DNA from: Pseudomonas antarctica
GTDB taxonomy: Bacteria > Pseudomonadota > Gammaproteobacteria > Pseudomonadales > Pseudomonadaceae
Reading direction: 5' to 3'
Assembly: GCF_900624995.1 (NCBI RefSeq)
Contig: NZ_UYXQ01000036.1
Location: 1 to 34,049, forward strand
DNA length: 34,049 bases
Within the stretch, counting starts at the first letter, position 1, and the number at the start of each line of letters is the position of its first letter. The position numbers and the translations under genes are program-made. Of this stretch, positions 16,813-24,268 are shown piece after piece. The notes beneath the pieces were generated by a model. It made no database searches. It had not been told where the DNA came from and saw only the letters and a program-made list of their open reading frames with translations.

Positions 16813-17625
16813 TCAGGCACGACGTTTAGTGGCGGTCAACGTGAAGCACAACGGCAACTGGGCCGGCTGGTGCTCGTACTGCTCGTATAGCTCCTCGCGG
16901 TTGCAATGCGGGTATTCCTGCAAATGCTCGATCTGCAATTGCGCCGCGATTGCCCCACTGACCACGCTGCCCAGGGTATGCACGTACCAATAGGACGTCG
17001 GCCCGGCAATATCTGCCTGCCCCTCGTAAACAATCGACTGCTGCAGCACGAAGGGGTCGCGCTGGAAATACGAGCTGTCGGGCAATAATGGGTTGGCACC
17101 CTTGGGATCAAACATTTCCAGAAAGGGATGAGTTTCATAGATCACCAGCGTTCCGCCGGGTTTGAGCGTACTCGCCACGTGGCGCATAAACAGTGCCACA
17201 TCGGGCATCCAGTTCAGAACACCAATGGTCACCAACGCGACATCAAACCGACCCTGCAAACGTGCAGGCAGATGATGGATATCGGCTTCAACAAACTCAG
17301 GGTTATGCGCTGACACCTCGGCCAGTTCCTGCGCTTGCTGCAAAAAGGCGTGGGATTGATCGACGCCCACCACGCTGCGTGCGCCCAGGCCGAACAACGA
17401 CAGGCTTTCACGCCCATTGTTGCAGCACAGCTGAACCACGTCCTTGCCGGCCACGCCGACGTCTTGCAGCAACGCGGTGATGGTTGGGTCAAGGCATGAA
17501 AAGTCCGGCTGGGCGACCGATTCGAGCAGCGCGTTCCAGGTGGTGGTGTCTTTGTGCAGCTTGGCGGATGCGTCCCAGGCATGCTTGTTGCTGACGATAG
17601 CCTGTTGGGCTGAGGGCATGTCCAT
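16813..17625 (-). CDS. Class I SAM-dependent methyltransferase
   Basis: A 270-residue soluble methyltransferase. The ATG at 17625 has GGAG five to six bases upstream. The Rossmann SAM site is seen around residues 55-95: VVQLCCNNGRESLSL as motif I (with the unusual NNG in place of GxGxG), then VVGVDQSHAFL as motif II with the acidic residue contacting the ribose. VEADIHHLP and FDVALVTIGVLNW follow as motifs III-IV. The C-terminal third (LLPDSSYF, SYWYVHTLG) likely forms the substrate lid. Substrate is not apparent. It is divergent from the MFS gene to its right, but the two need not be linked. Confidence 0.85.
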   Translation of the reverse strand: MDMPSAQQAIVSNKHAWDASAKLHKDTTTWNALLESVAQPDFSCLDPTITALLQDVGVAGKDVVQLCCNNGRESLSLFGLGARSVVGVDQSHAFLQQAQELAEVSAHNPEFVEADIHHLPARLQGRFDVALVTIGVLNWMPDVALFMRHVASTLKPGGTLVIYETHPFLEMFDPKGANPLLPDSSYFQRDPFVLQQSIVYEGQADIAGPTSYWYVHTLGSVVSGAIAAQLQIEHLQEYPHCNREELYEQYEHQPAQLPLCFTLTATKRRA

Positions 17626-17779
17626 TGCTTCTCCAGAGAGTCAGTACAGCGGGCTTCGGAAAATATGCCAATTGTCTGTCAGATGAAACCCTCTGCGGCG
17701 GCGAAACTTCTATCCAAGCCTGTAGGTCACTAGCCCATTGAGTGTCCAGCCCCTGAACACCCTTGCCGAAGATAGCGCT

Positions 17780-19018
17780 ATGGCCCATCACTGCGACCTG
17801 CGCAATACCTTGTCCTTGGACAGCCTGAATTTTTTCCTGGCGGACGTCCGCGACGGCCTCGGACCGTACCTGGCGATTTACCTGCTGGCCGTGCACCAAT
17901 GGGACCCGGCCAGCATCGGCGTGGTCATGACCCTGGCGGGCATCGCCGCCTTGCTCACCCAGGGCCCGGCGGGTGCGCTGATCGACCGCACACGCAGCAA
18001 ACGCGCGGTGATCGCGGTGGCGGCCGTGCTTGTCACCGTCAGTTGCCTGGTGCTGCCGTTTGTCAGCTCATTCAGCTGGGTGGCGTTGACCCAGGCGGCC
18101 AGTGCCATCGCCGCTTCAGTGTTTGCTCCGGCGATTTCGGCCATTTCCTTGGGGATTACCGGGCCACGCGCCTTCACCCGCCGCACCGGGCGCAACGAAA
18201 CCTTCAACCACGCCGGAAACGCCGCGGCAGCGCTGCTGGCGGGCGGCCTGGCGTACCTGTTTGGCCCAGTGGTGGTGTTTTACCTGATGGCATTTATGGC
18301 GGTCGCCAGTGTGGTGGCGGTCAGTTGTGTATCAGCGTCGGCGATTGACCACGAGGTCGCGCGGGGCTTTGATCCCGCTCACGCCCATGAACACGAACAG
18401 CCCTCCGGCGTGAAGGTGCTGCTGGCTAATCGCCCGCTGTTGCTGTTCGCGATCTGCTGCGCGCTGTTCCACCTGGCGAATGCCGCGATGCTGCCGTTGG
18501 TCAGCCAGAAGCTGGCGCAGATCAACCTGCACATGGCCACGCCGCTGACCTCGGCGTGCATCGTCGCCGCGCAATTGGTGATGGTGCCGATGGCCTGGCT
18601 GGTGGGCAGCAAAGCTGACGTGTGGGGGCGCAAGCCGCTGTTGCTGGCCGGGTTCATGATTTTGCCGCTGCGTGGCGTGTTGTATACCTGGTCCGACGAC
18701 CCTTATTGGCTGGTCGCCGTGCAGATGCTCGACGGCATTGGCGCGGGGATTTTCGGTGCGCTGTTCCCGGTGATCGTCAAGGACCTGACCCAAGGCACTG
18801 GCCGCTTCAATGTCAGCCTCGGTGCGTTGTCCACGGTATTTGGCCTGGGCGCGGCGCTGAGCAGCAGCCTGGCCGGTTTCGTGGTGCAGCAAGCCGGCTA
18901 TAACGCGGCGTTCCTGACCTTGGCGGGCGTCGCAACGGCGGCGCTGGCGTTGTTATGGCTGGCGATGCCGGAGACATTGACGAAACCATCGTTCGCGCGC
19001 ATTACAACTGTCGCCTGA
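17780..19018 (+). CDS. Major facilitator superfamily transporter
   Basis: Twelve-helix inner-membrane carrier of 412 residues from the ATG at 17780; a TTG at 17738 would add 14 polar residues and is less likely. The MFS signature between TM2 and TM3 is visible (GALIDRTRSKRAV), as is the second-half equivalent GSKADVWGRKPLLL. A long His/Glu-rich cytoplasmic loop (AHAHEHEQPSG) joins the two halves. Early helices carry DSLNFFLADVRDGLGPYLAIYLL, a pattern I associate with an uncharacterised MFS group common in Proteobacteria. Substrate cannot be assigned. It is transcribed away from the methyltransferase. Confidence 0.87.
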   Translation: MAHHCDLRNTLSLDSLNFFLADVRDGLGPYLAIYLLAVHQWDPASIGVVMTLAGIAALLTQGPAGALIDRTRSKRAVIAVAAVLVTVSCLVLPFVSSFSWVALTQAASAIAASVFAPAISAISLGITGPRAFTRRTGRNETFNHAGNAAAALLAGGLAYLFGPVVVFYLMAFMAVASVVAVSCVSASAIDHEVARGFDPAHAHEHEQPSGVKVLLANRPLLLFAICCALFHLANAAMLPLVSQKLAQINLHMATPLTSACIVAAQLVMVPMAWLVGSKADVWGRKPLLLAGFMILPLRGVLYTWSDDPYWLVAVQMLDGIGAGIFGALFPVIVKDLTQGTGRFNVSLGALSTVFGLGAALSSSLAGFVVQQAGYNAAFLTLAGVATAALALLWLAMPETLTKPSFARITTVA

Positions 19019-19160
19019 CATATGCGACAATGCGCGCCAAATTCCAACACACATCCAAAATTTTCTGCTCAGCGACCGGGTTTCGCGCCTTGATGTCGCT
19101 GTTGACGCATGCCTGAAGGCTCCTGCCGCCACGCTCGCAACCCATTGATAGGTAAAGTAA

Positions 19161-20747
19161 TTGATCTCCACAGCTAACATCACCATGCAGTTCGGCGCCA
19201 AGCCGCTCTTCGAGAATGTCTCGGTCAAATTCGGCGCCGGCAACCGTTATGGCTTGATCGGTGCCAACGGTTGCGGCAAGTCGACCTTCATGAAAATCCT
19301 CGGCGGCGACCTTGATCCGTCCGGCGGCCAGGTCATGCTCGAGCCGAACGTACGCCTGGGTAAACTGCGCCAGGACCAGTTCGCCTACGAAGAATTCACC
19401 GTGCTCGACACCGTGATCATGGGCCACGAAGAACTGTGGAAGGTCAAGGCCGAGCGCGACCGTATCTACTCGCTGCCGGAAATGAGCGAAGACGACGGCA
19501 TGGCCGTGGCCGAGCTGGAAACCGAATTCGCCGAGATGGACGGCTACACCGCCGAATCGCGTGCCGGTGAGCTGCTGCTGGGCCTGGGCATTCCGCTGGA
19601 ACAACACTTCGGCCCGATGAGCGAAGTGTCGCCAGGCTGGAAACTGCGCGTACTGCTGGCCCAGGCGTTGTTCTCCGACCCTGAAGTGCTGTTGCTCGAC
19701 GAACCGACCAACCACTTGGACATCAACACCATCCGCTGGCTGGAAAACATCCTGACCCAGCGTTCGAGCCTGATGATCATCATCTCTCACGACCGTCACT
19801 TCCTGAACAGCGTGTGCACCCACATGGCTGACCTGGACTACGGCGAGCTGCGCCTGTTCCCGGGCAACTACGACGAGTACATGACCGTGGCGACCCAGTC
19901 CCGCGAGCAACTGCTGTCGGACAACGCCAAGAAGAAAGCGCAGATATCCGAGCTGCAATCGTTCGTCAGCCGCTTCTCGGCCAACGCTTCGAAAGCCAAG
20001 CAAGCCACCTCCCGTGCCAAGGCGATCGACAAGATCCAGCTGGCCGAGGTCAAGCCTTCAAGCCGTGTGAGCCCGTTCATCCGTTTCGATCAGAACAAAA
20101 AGCTGCACCGCCAGGCGGTGATGGTCGAAAAAATGGCCAAAGGTTTCGACGGCAAGCCACTGTTCAAAGACTTCAGCTTCCAGGTTGAAGCGGGCGAGCG
20201 TGTTGCGATCATCGGCCCGAACGGCATCGGCAAGACCACCCTGCTGCGCACCCTGGTCAACGAACTGACGCCGGATGCCGGCAGCATCAAGTGGACCGAC
20301 GCCGCAGAACTGGGTTACTACGCCCAGGACCACGCCCACGACTTCGAAGACGACATGAGCCTGTTCGACTGGATGGGCCAGTGGACTCAGGGCGAACAAA
20401 TGATTCGCGGTACTTTGGGCCGCATGCTGTTCTCCAACGACGAGATCCTCAAGTCGGTCAAGGTCATCTCCGGTGGTGAGCAAGGCCGCATGCTGTTCGG
20501 CAAGCTGATCCTGCAAAAGCCGAACGTGCTGATCATGGACGAACCGACCAACCACTTGGACATGGAATCCATCGAAGCGCTGAACCTGGCGCTGGAAAAC
20601 TACCCGGGCACGCTGATCTTCGTCAGCCACGACCGCGAGTTCGTATCGTCCCTGGCCACCCGCATCATCGAGTTGAGCGCCAACGGCGTGATCGACTTCA
20701 GCGGCACCTATGATGACTACCTGCGCAGCCAAGGCGTGGTGTTCTAA
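19161..20747 (+). CDS. ybiT: ABC-F family ATPase, YbiT type
   Basis: Soluble twin-ATPase of 528 residues, close to E. coli YbiT (530), that binds the ribosomal E site rather than forming a transporter. Domain 1 (about 1-250) has Walker A GANGCGKST, a degenerate signature SPGWKLRVLLAQ and Walker B LLLDEPTNHLD. A P-site interaction-motif linker (about 240-310, KKKAQISELQSFVSRFSA) follows. Domain 2 has Walker A GPNGIGKTT, signature ISGGEQGR and Walker B LIMDEPTNHLD. The start is a TTG at 19161 preceded by a GGTAAAG-type site. It is a single-gene transcript ended by the terminator at 20814-20852. YbiT is implicated in translation and fitness under stress, not in antibiotic export. Confidence 0.93.
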   Translation: MISTANITMQFGAKPLFENVSVKFGAGNRYGLIGANGCGKSTFMKILGGDLDPSGGQVMLEPNVRLGKLRQDQFAYEEFTVLDTVIMGHEELWKVKAERDRIYSLPEMSEDDGMAVAELETEFAEMDGYTAESRAGELLLGLGIPLEQHFGPMSEVSPGWKLRVLLAQALFSDPEVLLLDEPTNHLDINTIRWLENILTQRSSLMIIISHDRHFLNSVCTHMADLDYGELRLFPGNYDEYMTVATQSREQLLSDNAKKKAQISELQSFVSRFSANASKAKQATSRAKAIDKIQLAEVKPSSRVSPFIRFDQNKKLHRQAVMVEKMAKGFDGKPLFKDFSFQVEAGERVAIIGPNGIGKTTLLRTLVNELTPDAGSIKWTDAAELGYYAQDHAHDFEDDMSLFDWMGQWTQGEQMIRGTLGRMLFSNDEILKSVKVISGGEQGRMLFGKLILQKPNVLIMDEPTNHLDMESIEALNLALENYPGTLIFVSHDREFVSSLATRIIELSANGVIDFSGTYDDYLRSQGVVF

Positions 20748-20762
20748 GCAACGCCACGGCAG

Positions 20763-20880
20763 TTGTGGCGAGCAGGCTTGCCCTGCGCTGGGCTGCGAAG
20801 CGGCCCTAAAATCAAACACCGCGTTCTGTCAGGCAGAACGCGGTGTTTTTTATTGGGCTGCTGCGCAGCCCAACGCGGGC
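20763..20880. repeat. REP-like inverted pair enclosing the ybiT terminator
   Basis: A REP-type unit at 20766-20807 (TGGCGAGCAGGCTTGCCCTG, then a GGGCTGCGAAGCGGCCC hairpin) is followed by a second unit at 20853-20880. The second unit contains the perfect palindrome TTGGGCTGC (20853-20861), TGC, GCAGCCCAA (20865-20873). The intrinsic terminator sits between the two halves. Confidence 0.7.
20814..20852 (+). terminator. Rho-independent terminator of ybiT
   Basis: A 14-base perfect stem AACACCGCGTTCTG (20815-20828) and CAGAACGCGGTGTT (20834-20847) with loop TCAGG, then a T-rich tail. The A run before the first arm means it could also work, more weakly, on the minus strand. Confidence 0.93.
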
Positions 20881-20964
20881 TATCAAACAAACTAGTTAGC
20901 CTGCTTCCTTTTCCCCCACGCCCTTGCCATCATGCCGTCACCGCCCGCCCGCGAACGAGTGACC

Positions 20965-22140
20965 ATGCCTGCCGTCGCCCCCAGCTCTATGTCGATCACC
21001 CTGCAGATCGTCTCCATCGTCTTCTATACCTTTATCGCCTTTATCTGCATCGGCCTGCCGATCGCGGTCATCCCGGGCTATGTGCACGAGCAACTGGGCT
21101 TCAGCGCGGTAGTGGCCGGGATCACCATCGGCTCGCAATACCTGGCCACCCTGCTCAGCCGGCCCATGGCCGGGCGCATGTGCGACAACGTTGGCACCAA
21201 GCGCGCGATTGTGCTGGGCCTGGCCGGTATTTTGGTCAGCGGTGTGCTGACGTTTTTCGCCACGCTGGTCGAGAGCCTGCCCGCCCTGAGCCTGGGCATC
21301 CTGATCGTCGGCCGGCTGCTGCTCGGCGTAGCCCAGGGCCTGATCGGCGTGGGCACCATCAGTTGGTGCATGGGGGCGGTCGGCGCCGAACACACGGCTC
21401 GCTCGATTTCCTGGAATGGCATCGCCTCCTACGGTGCTATTGCCATTGGCGCGCCGATGGGTGTGGTGATGGTGGCCGACTATGGCTACACCAGCCTCGG
21501 CATCGCCTTGACGGTGCTGGCGGCGCTGGGCCTGGTGCTGATCCGCAATAAACCTTCGGTGCCGGTGGTACGCGGCGAGCGGCTGCCGTTCTGGGCGGTG
21601 TTTGGGCGTATCGCACCGTTTGGCGCCAGCCTGTGCCTGGCGTCAATTGGCTACGGCACGCTGACCACCTTTATCACCCTGTATTACCTCAACCGTGGCT
21701 GGGCCGGGGCGGCGTACTGCCTCACGGTGTTTGGCCTGTGTTTTATCCTGTCACGCCTGGTGTTTATCTCGGCCATCAGCCGCTTCGGCGGTTTCAGCGC
21801 AGCGATTGCCTGCATGACCATCGAAGCCCTGGGCCTGACGCTGCTGTGGCTGGCGCCCTCCACCGGGGTGGCGTTGATCGGCGCCGGGCTGACTGGTTTT
21901 GGCTTGTCGCTGGTGTACCCGGCGCTGGGCGTAGAAGCCATCAAGCAGGTGCCCAATAGCAGCCGTGGCGCCGGGCTGAGTGCGTATGCAGTGTTTTTTG
22001 ATCTGGCCCTGGCGATTGCCGGGCCGTTGATGGGCGCCGTGGCACTGAACCTCGGCTACGGCTGGATCTTCTTTTGCGCCGCGCTGTTATCGGCCACGGC
22101 GCTGGCCTTGACCGTGCTGCTCAAGCGCCGCGCTTACTGA
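20965..22140 (+). CDS. MFS transporter, YhhS/YfcJ-like
   Basis: Inner-membrane carrier of 391 residues from the ATG at 20965; an ATG at 20932 and one at 20989 are also in frame and no ribosome site is decisive. About twelve TM helices are visible, with the TM2-3 motif SRPMAGRMCDNVGTKRAI characteristic of the MFS. The opening ITLQIVSIVFYTFIAFICIGLPIAV and the WCMGAVGAEHTARSISWNGIASYG region resemble the YhhS/YfcJ (arabinose-efflux-like) subgroup. Substrate unknown. Its stop overlaps the last codons of the convergent hydrolase gene by seven bases, so the two transcripts are antisense at their ends. Confidence 0.87.
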   Translation: MPAVAPSSMSITLQIVSIVFYTFIAFICIGLPIAVIPGYVHEQLGFSAVVAGITIGSQYLATLLSRPMAGRMCDNVGTKRAIVLGLAGILVSGVLTFFATLVESLPALSLGILIVGRLLLGVAQGLIGVGTISWCMGAVGAEHTARSISWNGIASYGAIAIGAPMGVVMVADYGYTSLGIALTVLAALGLVLIRNKPSVPVVRGERLPFWAVFGRIAPFGASLCLASIGYGTLTTFITLYYLNRGWAGAAYCLTVFGLCFILSRLVFISAISRFGGFSAAIACMTIEALGLTLLWLAPSTGVALIGAGLTGFGLSLVYPALGVEAIKQVPNSSRGAGLSAYAVFFDLALAIAGPLMGAVALNLGYGWIFFCAALLSATALALTVLLKRRAY

Positions 22141-23171
22141 TCGGCGGTCTGCAAACCGGCACGGGTCGCTTGATCCAGGGTATGGGAAAAGAACCGCCCC
22201 GCCTCTGAAATCAGGTCACGGTGAATGCCTTCGCGGTCGACGCCATCGGCGTCTGTGCAGATGGCTGGCATGGCCACCAACTGATCGCTGTCACACGGCG
22301 CCATAAACACAAAGTGCCCTGCCCCGGCCAACAGTTTGAAATCCGGTGGTTCCGGCAGCTTGCGCGCCAGTGCGGCGGCGTTTTTGTCCACGGCCACCAG
22401 CTTGTCGCCGTCGCCACTGTAGAGCAGCACCGGCACGTGCACGTCGGCCAAGGTGTGGCGGCCAAACATCAGGCTTAACGGCGCCATCAGCATCAACGCG
22501 TGGATGCGCGGGTCGGCCTCTGGTTGCAAATCGTCGCGGTCGACCACCAGCTCTCCTTTGGTGGTGCAGGCGTCGCGGTCTTCCGGGCGTTCCTGGCAAT
22601 GGCGGCGCAGGCGGTCGAAATCCGGCTTGGCGCCAGCCAGGATCAACGCGGTTTCGCCGCCGGCGGAATAGCCGATCACGCCCACCTGGTCGATATTGAC
22701 GAACGGCGACAGCATTGGGTCGCTGAGGGTGGCGGTGATCGCTTCGGAAATCTGGATCGGCCGACCATACAGGTTGCTCACGGTGCCCAGACGGCTGTGG
22801 TCCTTGTAGTTGTCGCCGGGGTGCAACACCGCCACCACCACAAACCCCTTGCGCGCCAGTGAGGTGGCCAGGTCGTGCAGGGCCAGCGGTGTGCCCGTGT
22901 TGCCGTGGGACAGCATCAGCATCGGGAAGCGGCCAATGGCGACCTTGGAGTCTTCAGCGGCGGCGACGTGATAGGCGCCCAATTGCGTACTGTGTTCGTC
23001 GTCGGTGGACGGGTAAAACGCGATGGCCTTCATCGGCTGCTGGTCAAGCGGGTCGAGAAAGGTCATGCGATGGAAGCCCACACTCCAATGCGGGTGCGGC
23101 GCTGGGGCGGCGTGCACTGAAATCAGGCCACCGAGCAGGGAGAGAACCAAAACAGCACAAAGACGCATCAT
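22134..23171 (-). CDS. Exported alpha/beta-hydrolase, dienelactone hydrolase/PAF-acetylhydrolase-like
   Basis: Secreted hydrolase of 345 residues. The ATG at 23171 is chosen since GGTGGA lies seven bases upstream and a Sec signal follows immediately (CAVLVLSLLGGLISVHAAPAP); the open frame further upstream is discounted. The nucleophile elbow is GYSAGGE (Ser), with the acid probably in YSGDGDKLV and the His in AGHFVFMAP. An oxyanion segment LSHGNTGTP precedes. Two pairs of cysteines in the insert (HCQERPEDRDACT and CDSDQLVAMPAIC) could form disulphides in the periplasm. Substrate unknown; esters are likely. Confidence 0.85.
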   Translation of the reverse strand: MMRLCAVLVLSLLGGLISVHAAPAPHPHWSVGFHRMTFLDPLDQQPMKAIAFYPSTDDEHSTQLGAYHVAAAEDSKVAIGRFPMLMLSHGNTGTPLALHDLATSLARKGFVVVAVLHPGDNYKDHSRLGTVSNLYGRPIQISEAITATLSDPMLSPFVNIDQVGVIGYSAGGETALILAGAKPDFDRLRRHCQERPEDRDACTTKGELVVDRDDLQPEADPRIHALMLMAPLSLMFGRHTLADVHVPVLLYSGDGDKLVAVDKNAAALARKLPEPPDFKLLAGAGHFVFMAPCDSDQLVAMPAICTDADGVDREGIHRDLISEAGRFFSHTLDQATRAGLQTADQ

Positions 23172-23311
23172 GGGGATGTCCACCTTTGCTGCGTGACCAC
23201 GTTCAACACCCGCGGCATATCTGAATGAAAAGTCCATGGTTCAAGGTGCTCACACCGGGTGATAAACCCACGTGTGCATAACCTGGGCCAAAATTGTGAC
23301 AGCGGGCAAAC

Positions 23312-23361
23312 GAAAAAACTCCGTACTCCGGTCGTGTTGAGACGACCAGAATACAGAGTTT
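23312..23361 (-). terminator. Rho-independent terminator of azoR
   Basis: A 20-base stem between 23342-23361 and 23316-23335 with loop 23336-23341, then a T run on the minus strand. Three positions that are C/A mismatches on the plus strand become G-U wobbles in minus-strand RNA, so the hairpin is designed for the azoR transcript. Confidence 0.85.
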
Positions 23362-23412
23362 AGGCGCCGGGTTTCAGATTGAAACCGGACAACGGCAAAC
23401 TTTACACACGCC

Positions 23413-24024
23413 TTACGCGGCGGCGAACAATTGTTCGTTGATGACTGCGTTAGCGTCGCTCAACGCCTTGCTGCGCACTTCCTCACCGTAGGCCAGGCCT
23501 TGGGCGCGGACGAACTCGATGTCGGTGATGCCAAGGAAGCCAAACACCAGTTTCAAGTAGTCTTCGTGGCCCACGTTGCTTGCCTGGCCGGCATGCAAAC
23601 CGCCGGCGGTGGAGACAATGATCAGCTTCTTGCCAGCGCACAGGCCTTCAGGACCGGCTTCGGTGTAACGGAAGGTCTGGCCGGCGACGGCGATGCGGTC
23701 GATCCAGGCCTTGAGCTGGGACGGTACCGAAAAGTTGTACATCGGCGCGCCAATCACCACAGCGTCGGCGGCGATGAATTCAGCCAGCGACGAAGCGCTG
23801 AGGTCAGCCTCGTGCTTTTGTACCGCATCGCGCAACTCGGCAGCGGTGCCCAGGGCGCCCAGGGTCAGCCCGGAAAAGTGGCTGATGCCTTCGCTCGCCA
23901 GGTCACGGTAAGTCACTTCCACACCCGGCTCAGCCGCTTGCCAGGCCTTGACCACAGCAGCGCTGAGCTGACGCGAAGCCGAGTTGTCGCCGAGGATGCT
24001 GGAATCGATATGCAACAGTTTCAT
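23413..24024 (-). CDS. azoR: FMN-dependent NADH-azoreductase
   Basis: Flavodoxin-like quinone/azo reductase of 203 residues, the usual AzoR length; it reduces quinones and azo compounds with two electrons from NADH. The ATG at 24024 has GGAG eight bases upstream. The N-terminal LLHIDSSILGDNSASRQLS is the FMN phosphate-binding signature of AzoR, and APMYNFSVPSQLKAWIDRI is the second FMN contact loop (with the PMYNFxxP motif). STAGGLHAG is the third. It is a single-gene transcript with its own palindromic operator upstream and a strong terminator downstream. The neighbouring genes have no obvious link. Confidence 0.95.
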   Translation of the reverse strand: MKLLHIDSSILGDNSASRQLSAAVVKAWQAAEPGVEVTYRDLASEGISHFSGLTLGALGTAAELRDAVQKHEADLSASSLAEFIAADAVVIGAPMYNFSVPSQLKAWIDRIAVAGQTFRYTEAGPEGLCAGKKLIIVSTAGGLHAGQASNVGHEDYLKLVFGFLGITDIEFVRAQGLAYGEEVRSKALSDANAVINEQLFAAA

Positions 24025-24122
24025 GCGGGATCTCCAAGTGAGGATCGCGGCTAGGCGATCGAGTGAGGTTAATCCTACAGGTGAAGCCAATGATCGATTA
24101 GAGGGGCAAAATGTGATTGTTC

Positions 24123-24144
24123 GTCCTGCCAGCAGGACAGTATA
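24123..24144 (-). promoter_or_regulatory. azoR promoter with adjoining palindromic operator
   Basis: On the minus strand a -10 TATACT (24144-24139) is followed at once by the palindrome GTCCTGC, TG, GCAGGAC (24138-24123), which would span the transcription start. The position fits a repressor site. No convincing -35 was found at 17 bases, which could mean an activated or weak promoter. Confidence 0.5.
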
Positions 24145-24205
24145 GCCTCAGCTGTCGGCCAAACCCACAGGCGCTGGAAGCGCTCGACCGACCTCAGCCA
24201 CAGTA

Positions 24206-24234
24206 TTTACAATTCCTGGTTTTCTCAATATTGT
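24206..24234 (+). promoter_or_regulatory. Sigma-70 promoter of the nuclease-TPR gene
   Basis: -35 TTTACA (24206-24211, 5 of 6) and -10 TATTGT (24229-24234, 4 of 6) with a 17-base spacer in AT-rich DNA. The ribosome site AAGGAAGG (24253-24260) and the ATG at 24269 follow. The gene therefore looks independently expressed. Confidence 0.6.
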
Positions 24235-24268
24235 TCGCTCCTTTTATGAGTCAAGGAAGGCGCAATCA

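Noticed and set aside
19002..20003. 333-codon minus-strand open frame opposite ybiT
   Set aside because: Composition is the reverse-frame shadow of an ABC-F gene (His/Gln/Val-rich), without ribosome site or domain.
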